Assembly (NCBI GenBank): GCA_963717155.1
Contig: OY970326.1
Span: forward strand, 806,001 to 870,000
DNA from: G963717155 sp963717155
GTDB lineage: Bacteria; Actinomycetota; Thermoleophilia; Gaiellales; JALYLC01
DNA length: 64,000 nt
Direction: 5' to 3'
Numbering within the stretch: position 1 is the first letter of the stretch; every line of letters starts with the position of its first letter. Under the pieces are notes generated by a model. That model was not told the DNA's origin. It was given only the letters and a program-made list of their open reading frames with translations, and did no database searches. Of this stretch, positions 36,229 through 44,340 are shown piece after piece. The position numbers and the translations under genes are program-made.

Positions 36229-36711
36229 TCAGGAGGTCGCCTGCACGGCTGCGCGATCCGCTTCGGCTCGTGCCCGCGCAGCGAACATCGGGCCCTCTGC
36301 ACGCACCGTCGGCGCGACGCGGGAGAGCCCGATGGTCCCACCCGTGTCGACGAACATCGTCTCGATGCCGCCGCGCCGGAAGTAGGTCTCGTGCCAGAAC
36401 GAGGTCCCGCCGCGGTCGCGCAGGTACTCCGACCACCAGGCCTTGTGCGGCAACGTCCGCGACCAGGATTCGAGCGCGTCGAGGTCGCGCCAGTACTGTC
36501 GCATCCCGACGTGGAGCGGCTCCTCCGAGTACGACAGGTTCTCGTGCAGCAACAGCCCGTCCGGCTGCTCCTCGACGGACGCCTGGATCTGCGGGCCGAG
36601 CCGCTGAAGCGTCTCGTATCCGCGGGGCTCCTCGACCCGCATGCCGAGGTAGATGACGACCAGATCCGGGTAGGCGGACAGGTCCACCGACATTCGCTGC
36701 GGAGGGGTCAT
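36229..36711 (-). CDS. DUF4188 family protein (monooxygenase-like fold)
   Basis: 160 residues from ATG 36711. It reads as a DUF4188 protein: VVIYLGMRVEEPRGYETLQR, LLLHENLSYSEEPLHVGMRQ, YWRDLDALESWSR, and GGTSFWHETYFRRGGIETMF. The family has a dimeric alpha-beta barrel-like fold related to antibiotic-biosynthesis monooxygenases and aldoxime dehydratase-like proteins, reaction unknown. Promoter TAGAGT (minus strand, 36719-36724) seven bases before the ATG. Confidence 0.75.
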   Translation of the reverse strand: MTPPQRMSVDLSAYPDLVVIYLGMRVEEPRGYETLQRLGPQIQASVEEQPDGLLLHENLSYSEEPLHVGMRQYWRDLDALESWSRTLPHKAWWSEYLRDRGGTSFWHETYFRRGGIETMFVDTGGTIGLSRVAPTVRAEGPMFAARARAEADRAAVQATS

Positions 36712-36853
36712 GCGGTCGACTCTACGCCGCGGTCCCGGCGTGGTGCAAACGCGATGGCTCGAGGCTCGCGCCGGTCGGGCGGAGTGCTCGCGGGATCGCT
36801 CGACGGTGCCGATGCAAGCCATTGCCGGGTCCCGGAGCCCGTCGCCCGGCCTC

Positions 36854-38350
36854 ATGCAGAAGAACCTCACCACCCCCGCTCCCGCTCTGACCGCCCGCGA
36901 GGCCACGTACGGCCTCCGGCTCGGCCAGCTGTGCATCCCGTGGCTACCCGCGGTGTTGATCATGGTCGGTGCGGGGCTCGTGTCGGCCAGCCACATCGCG
37001 GGAGACAGCTGGCTGTCGTTGGTCGGCGGGCGCGAGATCGTCCGGCACGGCCTGCCGTCGCAGGACACGCTGTCGTCGCTCGGGCACGGACGCGCCTGGA
37101 TCGACGAGGAGTGGCTCTCGCAGCTCGTGTTCTACGCGGCGTACACGGTCGGCGGGCTCGGTGCGGTCATGGTCGTCGGGCGCATTGCCGTGACCATCGG
37201 AGAGCTCGTGGCGCTGGGAGTCGCTGGCGCGCGCCGGAGCTCCGCGTTGTCCGTGGGGCTGGCGCTGCTGATGGCCTTCGCATTGCTCGGCAGCCGCAGC
37301 GAGGTGCGTGCGCAGCTGCTCGCCGAGCCGCTCTTCGCGCTCGTGCTCTGGCTGCTCGTCGACGAGGTGCGACGCCCGACCAGGCGCGCGCTGTGGGCCG
37401 TGCCGCTGATCCTGTTGGTCTGGGCGAACCTGCACGGATCGGTGCTCCTCGGCAGCGCGCTGGTGCTCCTGGCGATGGCTTTCGTGGCCGCGCAGCGATC
37501 GCGGCGTCGCTCGGCGCCCGATCTGCGCCGCGTCGGCTGGCTCGTCCTCGTCGCCTTCCTCGCACCCCTCGCGACCCCGTACGGGTGGCGGATCGTCGAC
37601 TACTACCGCTCGACGCTCGACAACCACACGCTCGCCCGGTTCCTCACCGAGTGGTCGCACTCGACGCCCTCGACCGCGCCGCTCGAGTGCGGAGCGGTGG
37701 TGGTCGTCGTGGTGCTGGTTGCGCTGAACTGGCGACGCGCCCGTCTCTTCGAGGCCGCGGTCCTGCTCACGCTCGCGGGCGCGACCCTGCTCGCGCAGCG
37801 GAACGCCGTCTGGCTGGCGCTCGCGATCGCGGCACTGCTCCCGCCGCTGCTCGATCGGATCGTGCCCGCGCGCCTGCAGCTCCGTGAGATCCGCGGCGCG
37901 GCACTGCTCTTCGCGCTGGCCGCCGCGTTCGGCGTCGTGATGCTCGCTCGCATGGCCGGGACGGACGATGCCGCCCTCGCAACCGGCTTCCCTCGGAGCG
38001 CGAGTGCGATCAGCGCCGCCGCTGCGCGCGATCCGCGGGCGGACGTGCTCGCCACCCCCGAGCTGGGCGACTGGCTGCTGTTCCAGGATCCGGCGCTCGC
38101 CGGGCGCATCGTCGCCGACGGTCGCTTCGAGGTGATCTCGAGCCGGGCCTTCGTTCGGCTGGTCGATGTCCTCGGCGGCCGCCGCTCGCTCGCAGCGACC
38201 TTCCCTCGCGCCCGGATCCTCGCGCTGAGCCCCGGCACGGGCCTTGCACCGCGAGCGATCCGGGTTGCCGGCGCGCGAACGGTGGAAGACGACGACGAGC
38301 TCGTCCTCATAACACTTCCCGAGCGACCACTCTCCGCGACAGGACGCTGA
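36854..38350 (+). CDS. Multi-pass membrane protein, possible lipid-linked glycosyltransferase type
   Basis: 498 residues from ATG 36854 (ATG 36812 and GTG 36710 are in frame). About ten membrane helices fill residues 20-380, among them LPAVLIMVGAGLVSASHIAG, LVLWLLVDEVRR and PLILLVWANLHGSVLLGSAL. The loop after the first helix (DSWLSLVGGREIVRHGLPSQ, IDEEWLSQLVFYAAY) resembles the first extracytoplasmic loop of GT-C type membrane proteins, and the C-terminal 110 residues form a soluble domain (TPELGDWLLFQDPALAGRIV). Layout like this is common in actinobacterial polytopic proteins of unknown function; a GT-C activity is only inferred. Confidence 0.65.
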   Translation: MQKNLTTPAPALTAREATYGLRLGQLCIPWLPAVLIMVGAGLVSASHIAGDSWLSLVGGREIVRHGLPSQDTLSSLGHGRAWIDEEWLSQLVFYAAYTVGGLGAVMVVGRIAVTIGELVALGVAGARRSSALSVGLALLMAFALLGSRSEVRAQLLAEPLFALVLWLLVDEVRRPTRRALWAVPLILLVWANLHGSVLLGSALVLLAMAFVAAQRSRRRSAPDLRRVGWLVLVAFLAPLATPYGWRIVDYYRSTLDNHTLARFLTEWSHSTPSTAPLECGAVVVVVVLVALNWRRARLFEAAVLLTLAGATLLAQRNAVWLALAIAALLPPLLDRIVPARLQLREIRGAALLFALAAAFGVVMLARMAGTDDAALATGFPRSASAISAAAARDPRADVLATPELGDWLLFQDPALAGRIVADGRFEVISSRAFVRLVDVLGGRRSLAATFPRARILALSPGTGLAPRAIRVAGARTVEDDDELVLITLPERPLSATGR

Positions 38351-38525
38351 CGTTGCGAGCTGCGCCTACGTCACCGCGGCCGCGTCGTACCCGTAGATCC
38401 ACGCGACCGCGTTGACCGCCCAGTTGCGGAAAGACACTATCCAAGGGCGGCGGGCGGCGCTCGCGAACGCACGTACGCTTTCGCCTCCACCTCCGAGGGA
38501 GGCCCCGCCGTGCTGGTAGCGAAGC

Positions 38526-39215
38526 GTGGATGAGCACGCCTTCGAGCTCGTAAGGATCCGAGGTCAGCTGGTCCGGGTCCGGCGCGGCGCGGGTCCGGAC
38601 GAGCTCGAGGAGGCGCTCGAGCAGAGAGAGATCCGCGCCGTCGAGCGCGCCGCCATGGCGGCGGCGCTGCCGGCGTCGTTCGATCCCGGCGATCCACGGC
38701 CGCTGCTCCTCGTCGACGTCGACGGGGTCGTGTGCCCGTACGGGGACGAGCTCGCCGACCCCGCCGCGGCGGGGCTCGAGCAGGTGATCATCGGCTACCT
38801 GCCCATGTGGTTCGACGGGCGGATCTCGGACCGTCTCGAGCGGCTCGGGAAGTCGTTCCAGCTCGTCTGGTGCACGGCGTGGCAGGATCGTGCGGCCCAG
38901 TCCCTCGCGCCGCACCTCGGGCTGCCGCCGTTGCCGGTGATCTACTTCGACGAGCCGACCGCCGGGGACGGCCACTGGAAGTGGCCGGCGATCGAGGCCT
39001 TCGTCGGCGATCGCCCGTTCGCCTGGATCGACGACGAGGTCGGGCAGGCCGACCTTGCCCGCGCCGGCAAGCGGTCGGCCCTGACGCTGCTCGTACCGAT
39101 CGGGGGGTCGCGCGGGCTCGTCGACTCGCACGTGGAGCAGCTGGAGGACTTCGCCGAGACGGTGCGTGCGGCCTGCCCTAGCCGACCTGTAGACGCGAGA
39201 AACTCGCCGGCTTGA
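38526..39215 (+). CDS. HAD-like protein (DxDG motif)
   Basis: 229 residues from GTG 38526. Residues 1-55 are a charged helical lead (VRVRRGAGPDELEEALEQRE). From about 58 the chain reads RPLLLVDVDGVVCPYG, the HAD motif I (DVDG). Later LVWCTAWQDRA matches motif II (Thr), and FAWIDDEVGQAD is motif IV (acidic pair). A hydrolase or phosphatase of unknown substrate, cytosolic. The 175 bases before it hold no convincing gene. ATG 38655 in frame is an alternative start that would keep the whole HAD core. Confidence 0.7.
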   Translation: MDEHAFELVRIRGQLVRVRRGAGPDELEEALEQREIRAVERAAMAAALPASFDPGDPRPLLLVDVDGVVCPYGDELADPAAAGLEQVIIGYLPMWFDGRISDRLERLGKSFQLVWCTAWQDRAAQSLAPHLGLPPLPVIYFDEPTAGDGHWKWPAIEAFVGDRPFAWIDDEVGQADLARAGKRSALTLLVPIGGSRGLVDSHVEQLEDFAETVRAACPSRPVDARNSPA

Positions 39216-39265
39216 CAGGCTGAGGCCTGCCGTTCATCCTGCCCGCAGGACTGCTGAGCAGACCA
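39212..39265 (+). promoter_or_regulatory. Promoter and GntR-type operator 1, before the SDR gene
   Basis: TTGACA (39212-39217), 17 bases, CATCCT (39235-39240) form a sigma-70-like promoter. The 11-mer TGAGCAGACCA (39255-39265), followed by GT, stands 14 bases after the minus-10 element, near the transcript start. The same element occurs at three other promoters of the island. Its half sites TGAGC and GACCA are an imperfect inverted repeat, as in FadR-type GntR operators. Confidence 0.7.
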
Positions 39266-39281
39266 GTCACGGAGGCGCACA

Positions 39282-40043
39282 GTGAAGGACATGCGCGAGA
39301 AGGTCGCCGTCGTCACCGGCGCGGCGAGCGGCGTCGGTTGGGGAATCGCCGAGGTCCTCGCGCAGGAGCACGCGCGGGTCGTGATCGCCGACATCGATGC
39401 GGGCGCCGCAGAGCGCGGCGCAGCGACCCTGCAGGCCTCGGGGTTCGACGCGATCGCCGTGGCGGCGAACGTCGTCGACCGAGCTTCGCTGGACGCCCTG
39501 ATGGAAGAGGTGCTCGCCCGCTACGGACGCGTCGACATCATGGCGGCGAACGCCGGGATCTATCCACCCGTCGCGATCGAGGACATGTCCGACGCCGACT
39601 TCGACCGGGTCATGAACATCAACGTGAAGGGCATCCTGCACTCGATCCAGGCGTGCATCCCCGCGATGCGCCGGCAGCGATACGGTCGGATCGTCCTGAC
39701 ATCGTCGATCACAGGCCCGCTCGTCGGAGCGCCCAACCTCGCCCACTACGCCGCGTCCAAGGCGGCTGTCCTGGGGCTGATGCGCAGCGCCGCGCTCGAG
39801 GTCATCGGCGACGGCATCACGGTCAACGCAGTGATGCCGGGAAACGTCCGCACTCCCGGGATCGAGCAGTTCGGGGCGGAGTTCGTCCAGGGCATGATCG
39901 ACGCGATACCGATGAAGCGGCTCGCCGAGCCATCCGACGTGGGCTGGGCGGTCCGCTTTCTCGCGTCCGAGGAGGCGGGGTACATCACCGGCCAGACACT
40001 CGTGATCGATGGTGGTCAGGTGCTTCCCGAGGGGCCGCTCTGA
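39282..40043 (+). CDS. Short-chain dehydrogenase/reductase
   Basis: 253 residues, classical SDR. Cofactor motif TGAASGVGWGIA with ADID after strand 2 (suggests NAD), NAG in MAANAGIYPP, Ser in LTSSITG, and Tyr-x3-Lys in HYAASKAA. The end VIDGGQVLPEGPL is usual. GTG 39282 has GGAGG (39271-39275) at six bases. First gene of the catabolic island, under operator 1. The alcohol oxidised is unknown; a hydroxy-acid or amino-alcohol is plausible from the neighbours. Confidence 0.9.
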   Translation: MKDMREKVAVVTGAASGVGWGIAEVLAQEHARVVIADIDAGAAERGAATLQASGFDAIAVAANVVDRASLDALMEEVLARYGRVDIMAANAGIYPPVAIEDMSDADFDRVMNINVKGILHSIQACIPAMRRQRYGRIVLTSSITGPLVGAPNLAHYAASKAAVLGLMRSAALEVIGDGITVNAVMPGNVRTPGIEQFGAEFVQGMIDAIPMKRLAEPSDVGWAVRFLASEEAGYITGQTLVIDGGQVLPEGPL

Positions 40044-40047
40044 CGTC

Positions 40048-40099
40048 TTGACAAACCCTTCCTGCTCTGAAATCCTCGCCTGACCCGGTGAGCAGACCA
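40048..40099 (+). promoter_or_regulatory. Promoter and GntR-type operator 2, before the APC permease gene
   Basis: TTGACA (40048-40053), 17 bases, AATCCT (40071-40076), then TGAGCAGACCA (40089-40099) 12 bases later. The operator is identical to copy 1 over 13 bases (through GT). The leader to the permease start is about 130 bases and contains a small reading frame. Confidence 0.7.
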
Positions 40100-40148
40100 G
40101 TGCTTCGAGCGCGGATGCGTCCACGTACATCTTCGTTGTGAGGACGAG

Positions 40149-40244
40149 TTGGGAAGTATCGAGGCGCTCTACGTCGAAAACGACGGCCTCGCTCTGTATC
40201 ACGAGATGGGAGGGGAGCCATGGCCGGCACTGAGGACTTCGTAG
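40149..40244 (+). CDS. Small reading frame in the permease leader, hydrolase-N-terminus-like
   Basis: TTG 40149 with AGGA just before it opens 31 codons ending TAG 40244, overlapping the permease start (ATG 40220) in another frame. The peptide (GSIEALYVENDGLALYHEMG then GEPWPALRTS) resembles the first strands of an alpha/beta hydrolase. It may be a remnant left by rearrangement or a translated leader peptide. Evidence is slight. Confidence 0.3.
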   Translation: MGSIEALYVENDGLALYHEMGGEPWPALRTS

Positions 40245-41731
40245 AGACACCCGACCAGGTCTGGGTGGCGGAGACCGAGCTTCGGCCCGGTGCCGTCGGT
40301 CTTGTGGGCGCGATCATGCAGAACGTCACGCATATCGCTCCGGCCATCGCAGCGTTCCTCTTCACCACCACGATCGTCGGCAACGCGGGCGGTCGAGCGC
40401 CGCTGGCGTACCTCGTCGGCTTCATCATCGTGCTCGGCCTCGGAATGTGCCTCGTGCAACTGGCCAAGCACTTCCCGTCGGCTGGCGGGTATTTCACCTA
40501 CGTGAGCCGTACGATCGGCCCTCGTTCGGGCTGGCTCACGGGCTGGATGTTTGCCCTCTACTCGCCGATCGTCGCCGGTCCGATCCTCGCGTTCCTGGGT
40601 CTCATCTTCGAGGGGGAGTTCCAGTCGAACTGGCAGTGGACGTGGTTCCACTGGTGGATGATGGTGATCGTCTTCCTCCCGATCATCACGCTGATCGGCT
40701 ATCTCGGAATCTCGCTCTCCGTGCGCTCGATCGTGATCGTCGGTGGGCTCGAGTTCCTGATCGTGCTCGCGCTCGGGCTATGGGGGCTCTTCGATCCGGG
40801 CCCCGGCGGCTTCACGTTCAGCGTGTTCTCTCCGAGCTACAACCCGGGGGACATAGTGACCGGGTCAGGCTTCCTGCTCGCGGTGGTGTTCACCGTGCAG
40901 GGCCTGACCGGGTGGGAGGCCGCGGTGCCGCTCGCGGAGGAGACCGAGAACCCGCGGCGCAACGTCCCGATCGCCACGATGGCGTCGATCTTCATCGTCG
41001 GGATCATGCTCATCATCGTGTTCTGGGGCCAGGTCGTCGGCTGGGGCACCGCCGATCTGACCAAGCTGCCGACGTCCTCGGAGATCCCGGCGTTGACGAT
41101 CTCCCACCGCGTGTGGGGGAGTCTCTGGTGGCTCGCCCTGCTCGCGATGTTCACCTCGGTGATCGGCGCGAGCCTCGCTTGCCAGAACGTCGCCACGCGC
41201 ATGTGGTTCGGAATGGGCCGCGCGGGTGCGCTCCCGTCGGCCTTCGCGAAGGTCCATCCCACTCGCAAGACCCCGACCAACGCGATCACGGCGCAGTTCA
41301 TCGTGTCGCTTGCGCTGGGCCTGCTCGTCCCCCAGTGGATCGGCCCGGCGAATGCGTTCATCCTGACGGTCGGCTACATGCTGGTGATCGCCGTGATCTT
41401 CGTGTACGTGATCGCCAACGCCGGCGTGATCTGGTACTTCTGGGCGAAGCGCCGGGACGAGTTCAACTGGTTCTGGCACCTCATCGTGCCCATCGCGACG
41501 AGCATCGTGCTGCTCTACTCGCTCGACAAGTCCTTCAACCCGCTGCCGGCGTACCCGGGCAACTGGGCGCCGTGGCTCGTGATCGCCTGGTTCCTGGCGG
41601 GAGTTGCGATCCTGCTGGTGCTCAAGGTACGCGGCGGAGAGGACTGGCTGCAGAAGGCGGGGCAGATCACCGCGGAGCGGCCCGAGACCGTCTCGGAGGA
41701 GGCCCACCGCCCCGGAGCGCTCGGAGCGTGA
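40220..41731 (+). CDS. APC-family amino acid/amine permease
   Basis: 503 residues, about 12 membrane helices. The N-terminal helix breaks GLVGAIMQNVTHIAPAIAAF and KHFPSAGGYFTYVSRTIGPR, then GWEAAVPLAEETENPRRNVP, are APC signatures. Imports an amino acid or amine by proton or sodium symport in the inner membrane. GGGAGGGGAG precedes ATG 40220. Under operator 2 and followed by the PLP enzyme, so it probably supplies the island's substrate. Confidence 0.9.
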   Translation: MAGTEDFVETPDQVWVAETELRPGAVGLVGAIMQNVTHIAPAIAAFLFTTTIVGNAGGRAPLAYLVGFIIVLGLGMCLVQLAKHFPSAGGYFTYVSRTIGPRSGWLTGWMFALYSPIVAGPILAFLGLIFEGEFQSNWQWTWFHWWMMVIVFLPIITLIGYLGISLSVRSIVIVGGLEFLIVLALGLWGLFDPGPGGFTFSVFSPSYNPGDIVTGSGFLLAVVFTVQGLTGWEAAVPLAEETENPRRNVPIATMASIFIVGIMLIIVFWGQVVGWGTADLTKLPTSSEIPALTISHRVWGSLWWLALLAMFTSVIGASLACQNVATRMWFGMGRAGALPSAFAKVHPTRKTPTNAITAQFIVSLALGLLVPQWIGPANAFILTVGYMLVIAVIFVYVIANAGVIWYFWAKRRDEFNWFWHLIVPIATSIVLLYSLDKSFNPLPAYPGNWAPWLVIAWFLAGVAILLVLKVRGGEDWLQKAGQITAERPETVSEEAHRPGALGA

Positions 41732-41762
41732 TGCGGGGTACCAGCCGAGCAAGGTGACCCGA

Positions 41763-42908
41763 GTGGATCGATTGCAGAACGCGCGCCAGATGATCGGCCG
41801 TGCGCGTGACGAACCGGCGACTCCAGCTCTCATCCTCGACCTGCACGCGGTCGAGCGGAACATCGCCGAGATGGCACGTCGCATGGCCGGTCTTCCGGCC
41901 GCGCTGCGACCGCACGCCAAGATCCACAAGAGTCCGATCCTCGGACGGATGCAGCTCGACGCCGGGGCGATCGGGCTCACGACCGCGACGATCTGGGAGG
42001 CGAGCGCGATGATCGACGCGGGCCTCTCGGACGTGCTGATCGCCAACCAGGCGATCGGCCCGATCAAGGCTGCCGAGCTCGCGCGGCTCGCAGGTCTCGG
42101 GCGGGTGATGGTGGCCGTCGAGAGCCGCTCCAACGCGGATGAGCTGGCCGACGCCGCTCGACGCGCGAAGAGCGAGATCGGCGTCCTGGTCGAGGTCGAT
42201 GTCGGTCTGCACCGGTCGGGCGTCCGCTCCGTCGCGGAGGCCGTGGAGCTCGGGGCGCACATCGAGGGGCAGGCGGGCCTGGCGCTGCACGGGCTGCTCG
42301 GGTACGAGGGTCACTGCATGCTCGAGCCGGACCGGGCCGTTCGGATCGAGAAGGCGAAGGCGGCGAACGCCGAGCTCCTCGAGGCCGTCGATGCGTTCGC
42401 CCAGAAGGGGCTCGCAACCGAGATCGTCGCGGCGGGAGGCCTCGGGACATGGGACATCACCGGCGCAAACCCGCGGATCACCGAGATCCACGCGGGCTCG
42501 TACATCTTCACGGACGCGTTCCACCGCAACCTCGTTCCCGGGTTCGACGTCGCGCTCACCGTGCTCGCCACGGTCATCTCCCGCAGTGGTGACATGGCTG
42601 TCCTCGATTGCGGACGCAAGTCGATCGGGATCGACAGGACGTTGCCGGAGGTCGTGGGCGGCGTCGGGGAGATCCGTTTCGAGCACGGCGAGCACTTCAT
42701 CCACGAGGAGCACACCGCCCTCCGGCTCGACGAGGGCTCGACGCTCGCCGTGGGAGATCGCGTCGAGCTCATGCCCGGCTACGCGCCGACGACGGTGAAC
42801 TTCTACGACGTCTACTACGTCGTCGCCGACGGTCGCGTGGTCGATGTCTGGCCCGTGCTCGCGCGCTACGGAAGCGCCACCGCCGGGGTCGGGCCTGCCC
42901 CCGGCTGA
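41763..42908 (+). CDS. DSD1/D-threonine aldolase-like PLP enzyme (alanine racemase fold)
   Basis: 381 residues. Fold-type III PLP enzyme: TPALILDLHAVERNIAEMAR, the Schiff-base Lys53 in RPHAKIHKSP, EVDVGLHRSGVR, and the C-terminal metal site with LDCGRKSIGIDRTLP and EEHTALRL plus ..ELMPGYAPTTVNFYDVYYV. His and Cys/Asp residues of that type bind a divalent metal in D-threonine aldolase and D-serine dehydratase. It cleaves or dehydrates a 3-hydroxy-D-amino acid. GTG 41763 with AAGG eight bases before is preferred; GTG 41754 is possible. Follows the permease by 31 bases. Confidence 0.88.
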   Translation: MDRLQNARQMIGRARDEPATPALILDLHAVERNIAEMARRMAGLPAALRPHAKIHKSPILGRMQLDAGAIGLTTATIWEASAMIDAGLSDVLIANQAIGPIKAAELARLAGLGRVMVAVESRSNADELADAARRAKSEIGVLVEVDVGLHRSGVRSVAEAVELGAHIEGQAGLALHGLLGYEGHCMLEPDRAVRIEKAKAANAELLEAVDAFAQKGLATEIVAAGGLGTWDITGANPRITEIHAGSYIFTDAFHRNLVPGFDVALTVLATVISRSGDMAVLDCGRKSIGIDRTLPEVVGGVGEIRFEHGEHFIHEEHTALRLDEGSTLAVGDRVELMPGYAPTTVNFYDVYYVVADGRVVDVWPVLARYGSATAGVGPAPG

Positions 42909-42957
42909 CAGCCACGTTACCGGAAGCGCATCCCGCACAGAACAGGTGATCAGACCA
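42905..42957 (+). promoter_or_regulatory. Promoter and GntR-type operator 3, before the unknown small gene
   Basis: CTGACA (42905-42910), 18 bases, CATCCC (42929-42934), then TGATCAGACCA (42947-42957) followed by GT, 12 bases after the minus-10 element, as in copies 1 and 2. The minus-35 overlaps the stop of the PLP enzyme gene. Confidence 0.65.
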
Positions 42958-42987
42958 GTGGGGGAAACGCAGGCAGGGCGCGACGCC

Positions 42988-43322
42988 ATGACAGGCGAAC
43001 GAAAGGCGGCGAGGTCGTTCCGCACGCACTTCGAGCGCGACGAGGACCCGATCTCGGAGGGCGGGATGTGCAGGTGCCTCGAGACCGAGAACGGCTACGC
43101 CGAGATCGTGCGCTGGGATGGCGCGGTCGCCATCCTGGAAGTCGCGAAGCGGTTCACCGGGCGGAAGTACGGCGTCGAGCACGGGGACCTGATCGAGGCC
43201 ACCATCGACGAAATCGTCCTCAAGGGGTTGAGCCACCGACGACACCGTTCAACTTCGGTGTCCCTGACACCAACGCCGAACACGGATTCTCACACTTCGG
43301 GGTGGACGCCTACGACGACTGA
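42988..43322 (+). CDS. Unknown small protein of the island (one frameshift)
   Basis: About 111 residues from ATG 42988. Not recognised. It reads RTHFERDEDPISEGGMCRCL, YAEIVRWDGAVAILEVAKRF, YGVEHGDLIEATIDEIVLKG, then, after restoring one G in the GGGG run near 43226, VEPPTTPFNFGVPDTNAEHG and ends GVDAYDD. It has a Cys-x-Cys pair, many acidic residues and an aromatic-rich end, and no membrane segment. It has its own promoter and operator 3, so it belongs to the GntR regulon, perhaps as a small subunit or binding protein. Confidence 0.6.
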
Positions 43323-43372
43323 TGTGTCAATCAGATCCGGCGCAACCGCCATGTAGCACATGCGGGGCAAGC

Positions 43373-43388
43373 TGTCACAAGCGTGACA
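43373..43388. repeat. Perfect inverted repeat between two convergent genes
   Basis: TGTCAC (43373-43378), four bases, GTGACA (43383-43388). It lies between the unknown small gene and the end of gntR. No T tract follows on either strand, so it is a weak terminator candidate or a protein site. Confidence 0.35.
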
Positions 43389-43404
43389 ATCAGGACGTGC
43401 GATC

Positions 43405-44118
43405 TTACGCTGCGCCGACGACACGATAGCGTCGTGCGAGCTCTTCGATGTGCACGCGCATCAGGTTCGCAGCTCGATCCGGATCGCGGTCGCGGACGGC
43501 CTCGAACAGTCCCCGGTGCTCCTGGATGTCCCACTCGCCGAATCCCTCGAGGCGGTAGACGCGCGGTCCTCGCTCGACCATCAGCGCGACGAACGACTGG
43601 ATCATCGCGCTCAGCACCTCGTTGTGGGCAGCCTCGGCGAGCAGCACGTTGAACGACGCCGCGACGTCGACGAGGGCGTCGACATCGCCTCGTAGCCGCG
43701 ATTCCTGCTCGGCGAGCGCAGCCGACAACCGCGCGAGATCCTCATCGGTGCGCCGTCTCGCCGCGAGGCGAGCGACCTCGACCTCGACGATCAGGCGGGC
43801 CTCGATGAACTCGTTCGTGACGCCCCGCTCCAGCGCGGATGCCATCGCCGACGGCTCGCTCACCTGAGCCGGCTCGCCCGTGACGAACACCCCCTGTCCG
43901 TGACGGATCTCGACGATGCCGAGCATCGCGAGTCCGTTCAGCGCCTCTCTCACCGTCGAACGCCCGACGCCGAGCTCTTTCGTCAGTTCGCGTTCGGAGG
44001 GAACTTTCGTGCCAGGTGGCAGCTCGCGTATTGCCGCAAGAAGCTGCTCGGCCACAGTCTCTGTCAGTTTGCGCCGCGGCGCCGGGGAGAGACTGATTTT
44101 CGACTGCGGATCCTGCAT
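43405..44118 (-). CDS. GntR-family regulator, FadR/FCD subfamily
   Basis: 237 residues from ATG 44118. Winged helix at 15-80: KLTETVAEQLLAAI, GTKVPSERELTKELGVGRST with VREALNGLAMLGIVEIRHGQ and GVFVTG. FCD effector domain from about 95 to 225, with the metal/ligand residues seen as Asp in FNVLLAEAAHN-type and His in IQEHRGLFEAVRDRDPDRA and MRVHIEELA. Leaderless: TATCCT (minus strand, 44125-44130), six bases, ATG. The four operator copies at 39255, 40089, 42947 and 44269 are its likely targets; a FCD ligand, often an organic acid, would release it. Confidence 0.9.
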   Translation of the reverse strand: MQDPQSKISLSPAPRRKLTETVAEQLLAAIRELPPGTKVPSERELTKELGVGRSTVREALNGLAMLGIVEIRHGQGVFVTGEPAQVSEPSAMASALERGVTNEFIEARLIVEVEVARLAARRRTDEDLARLSAALAEQESRLRGDVDALVDVAASFNVLLAEAAHNEVLSAMIQSFVALMVERGPRVYRLEGFGEWDIQEHRGLFEAVRDRDPDRAANLMRVHIEELARRYRVVGAA

Positions 44119-44232
44119 GCGCGCAGGATAGATCAGCCGCGCTTCGCGAGCGGTGCCGGCATGCTGTGGTGCGCTGTTGGCGAGCGGCGTCACGTGTTGA
44201 TGCTGTCCGCGCGAGACGAGCTGGGTGGGAGC

Positions 44233-44279
44233 TTGGAAACGGGAGCCAATGGTGCTAGGTTGGTCGGGTGATCAGACCA
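44233..44279 (+). promoter_or_regulatory. Promoter and GntR-type operator 4, before the RidA-led operon
   Basis: TTGGAA (44233-44238), 17 bases, TAGGTT (44256-44261), then TGATCAGACCA (44269-44279) eight bases on, covering the expected transcript start. It drives seven coupled genes up to 50510. The divergent gntR promoter lies about 100 bases away. Confidence 0.7.
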
Positions 44280-44340
44280 GGCGTGGCGACGCCGCCATGA
44301 CCACGCGCGCAGGGTCGGCGGCCGACGAAATGGACGAGCG

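Noticed and set aside
38366..38437. A 23-codon minus-strand frame between the membrane protein and the HAD gene
   Set aside because: It reads like protein (NWAVNAVAWIYGYD) but has no ribosome site or promoter, is very short, and could be chance in high-GC sequence.
43373..43388. Inverted repeat as a terminator between the unknown gene and gntR
   Set aside because: The stem is six pairs and no T tract follows on either strand; kept only as a repeat.
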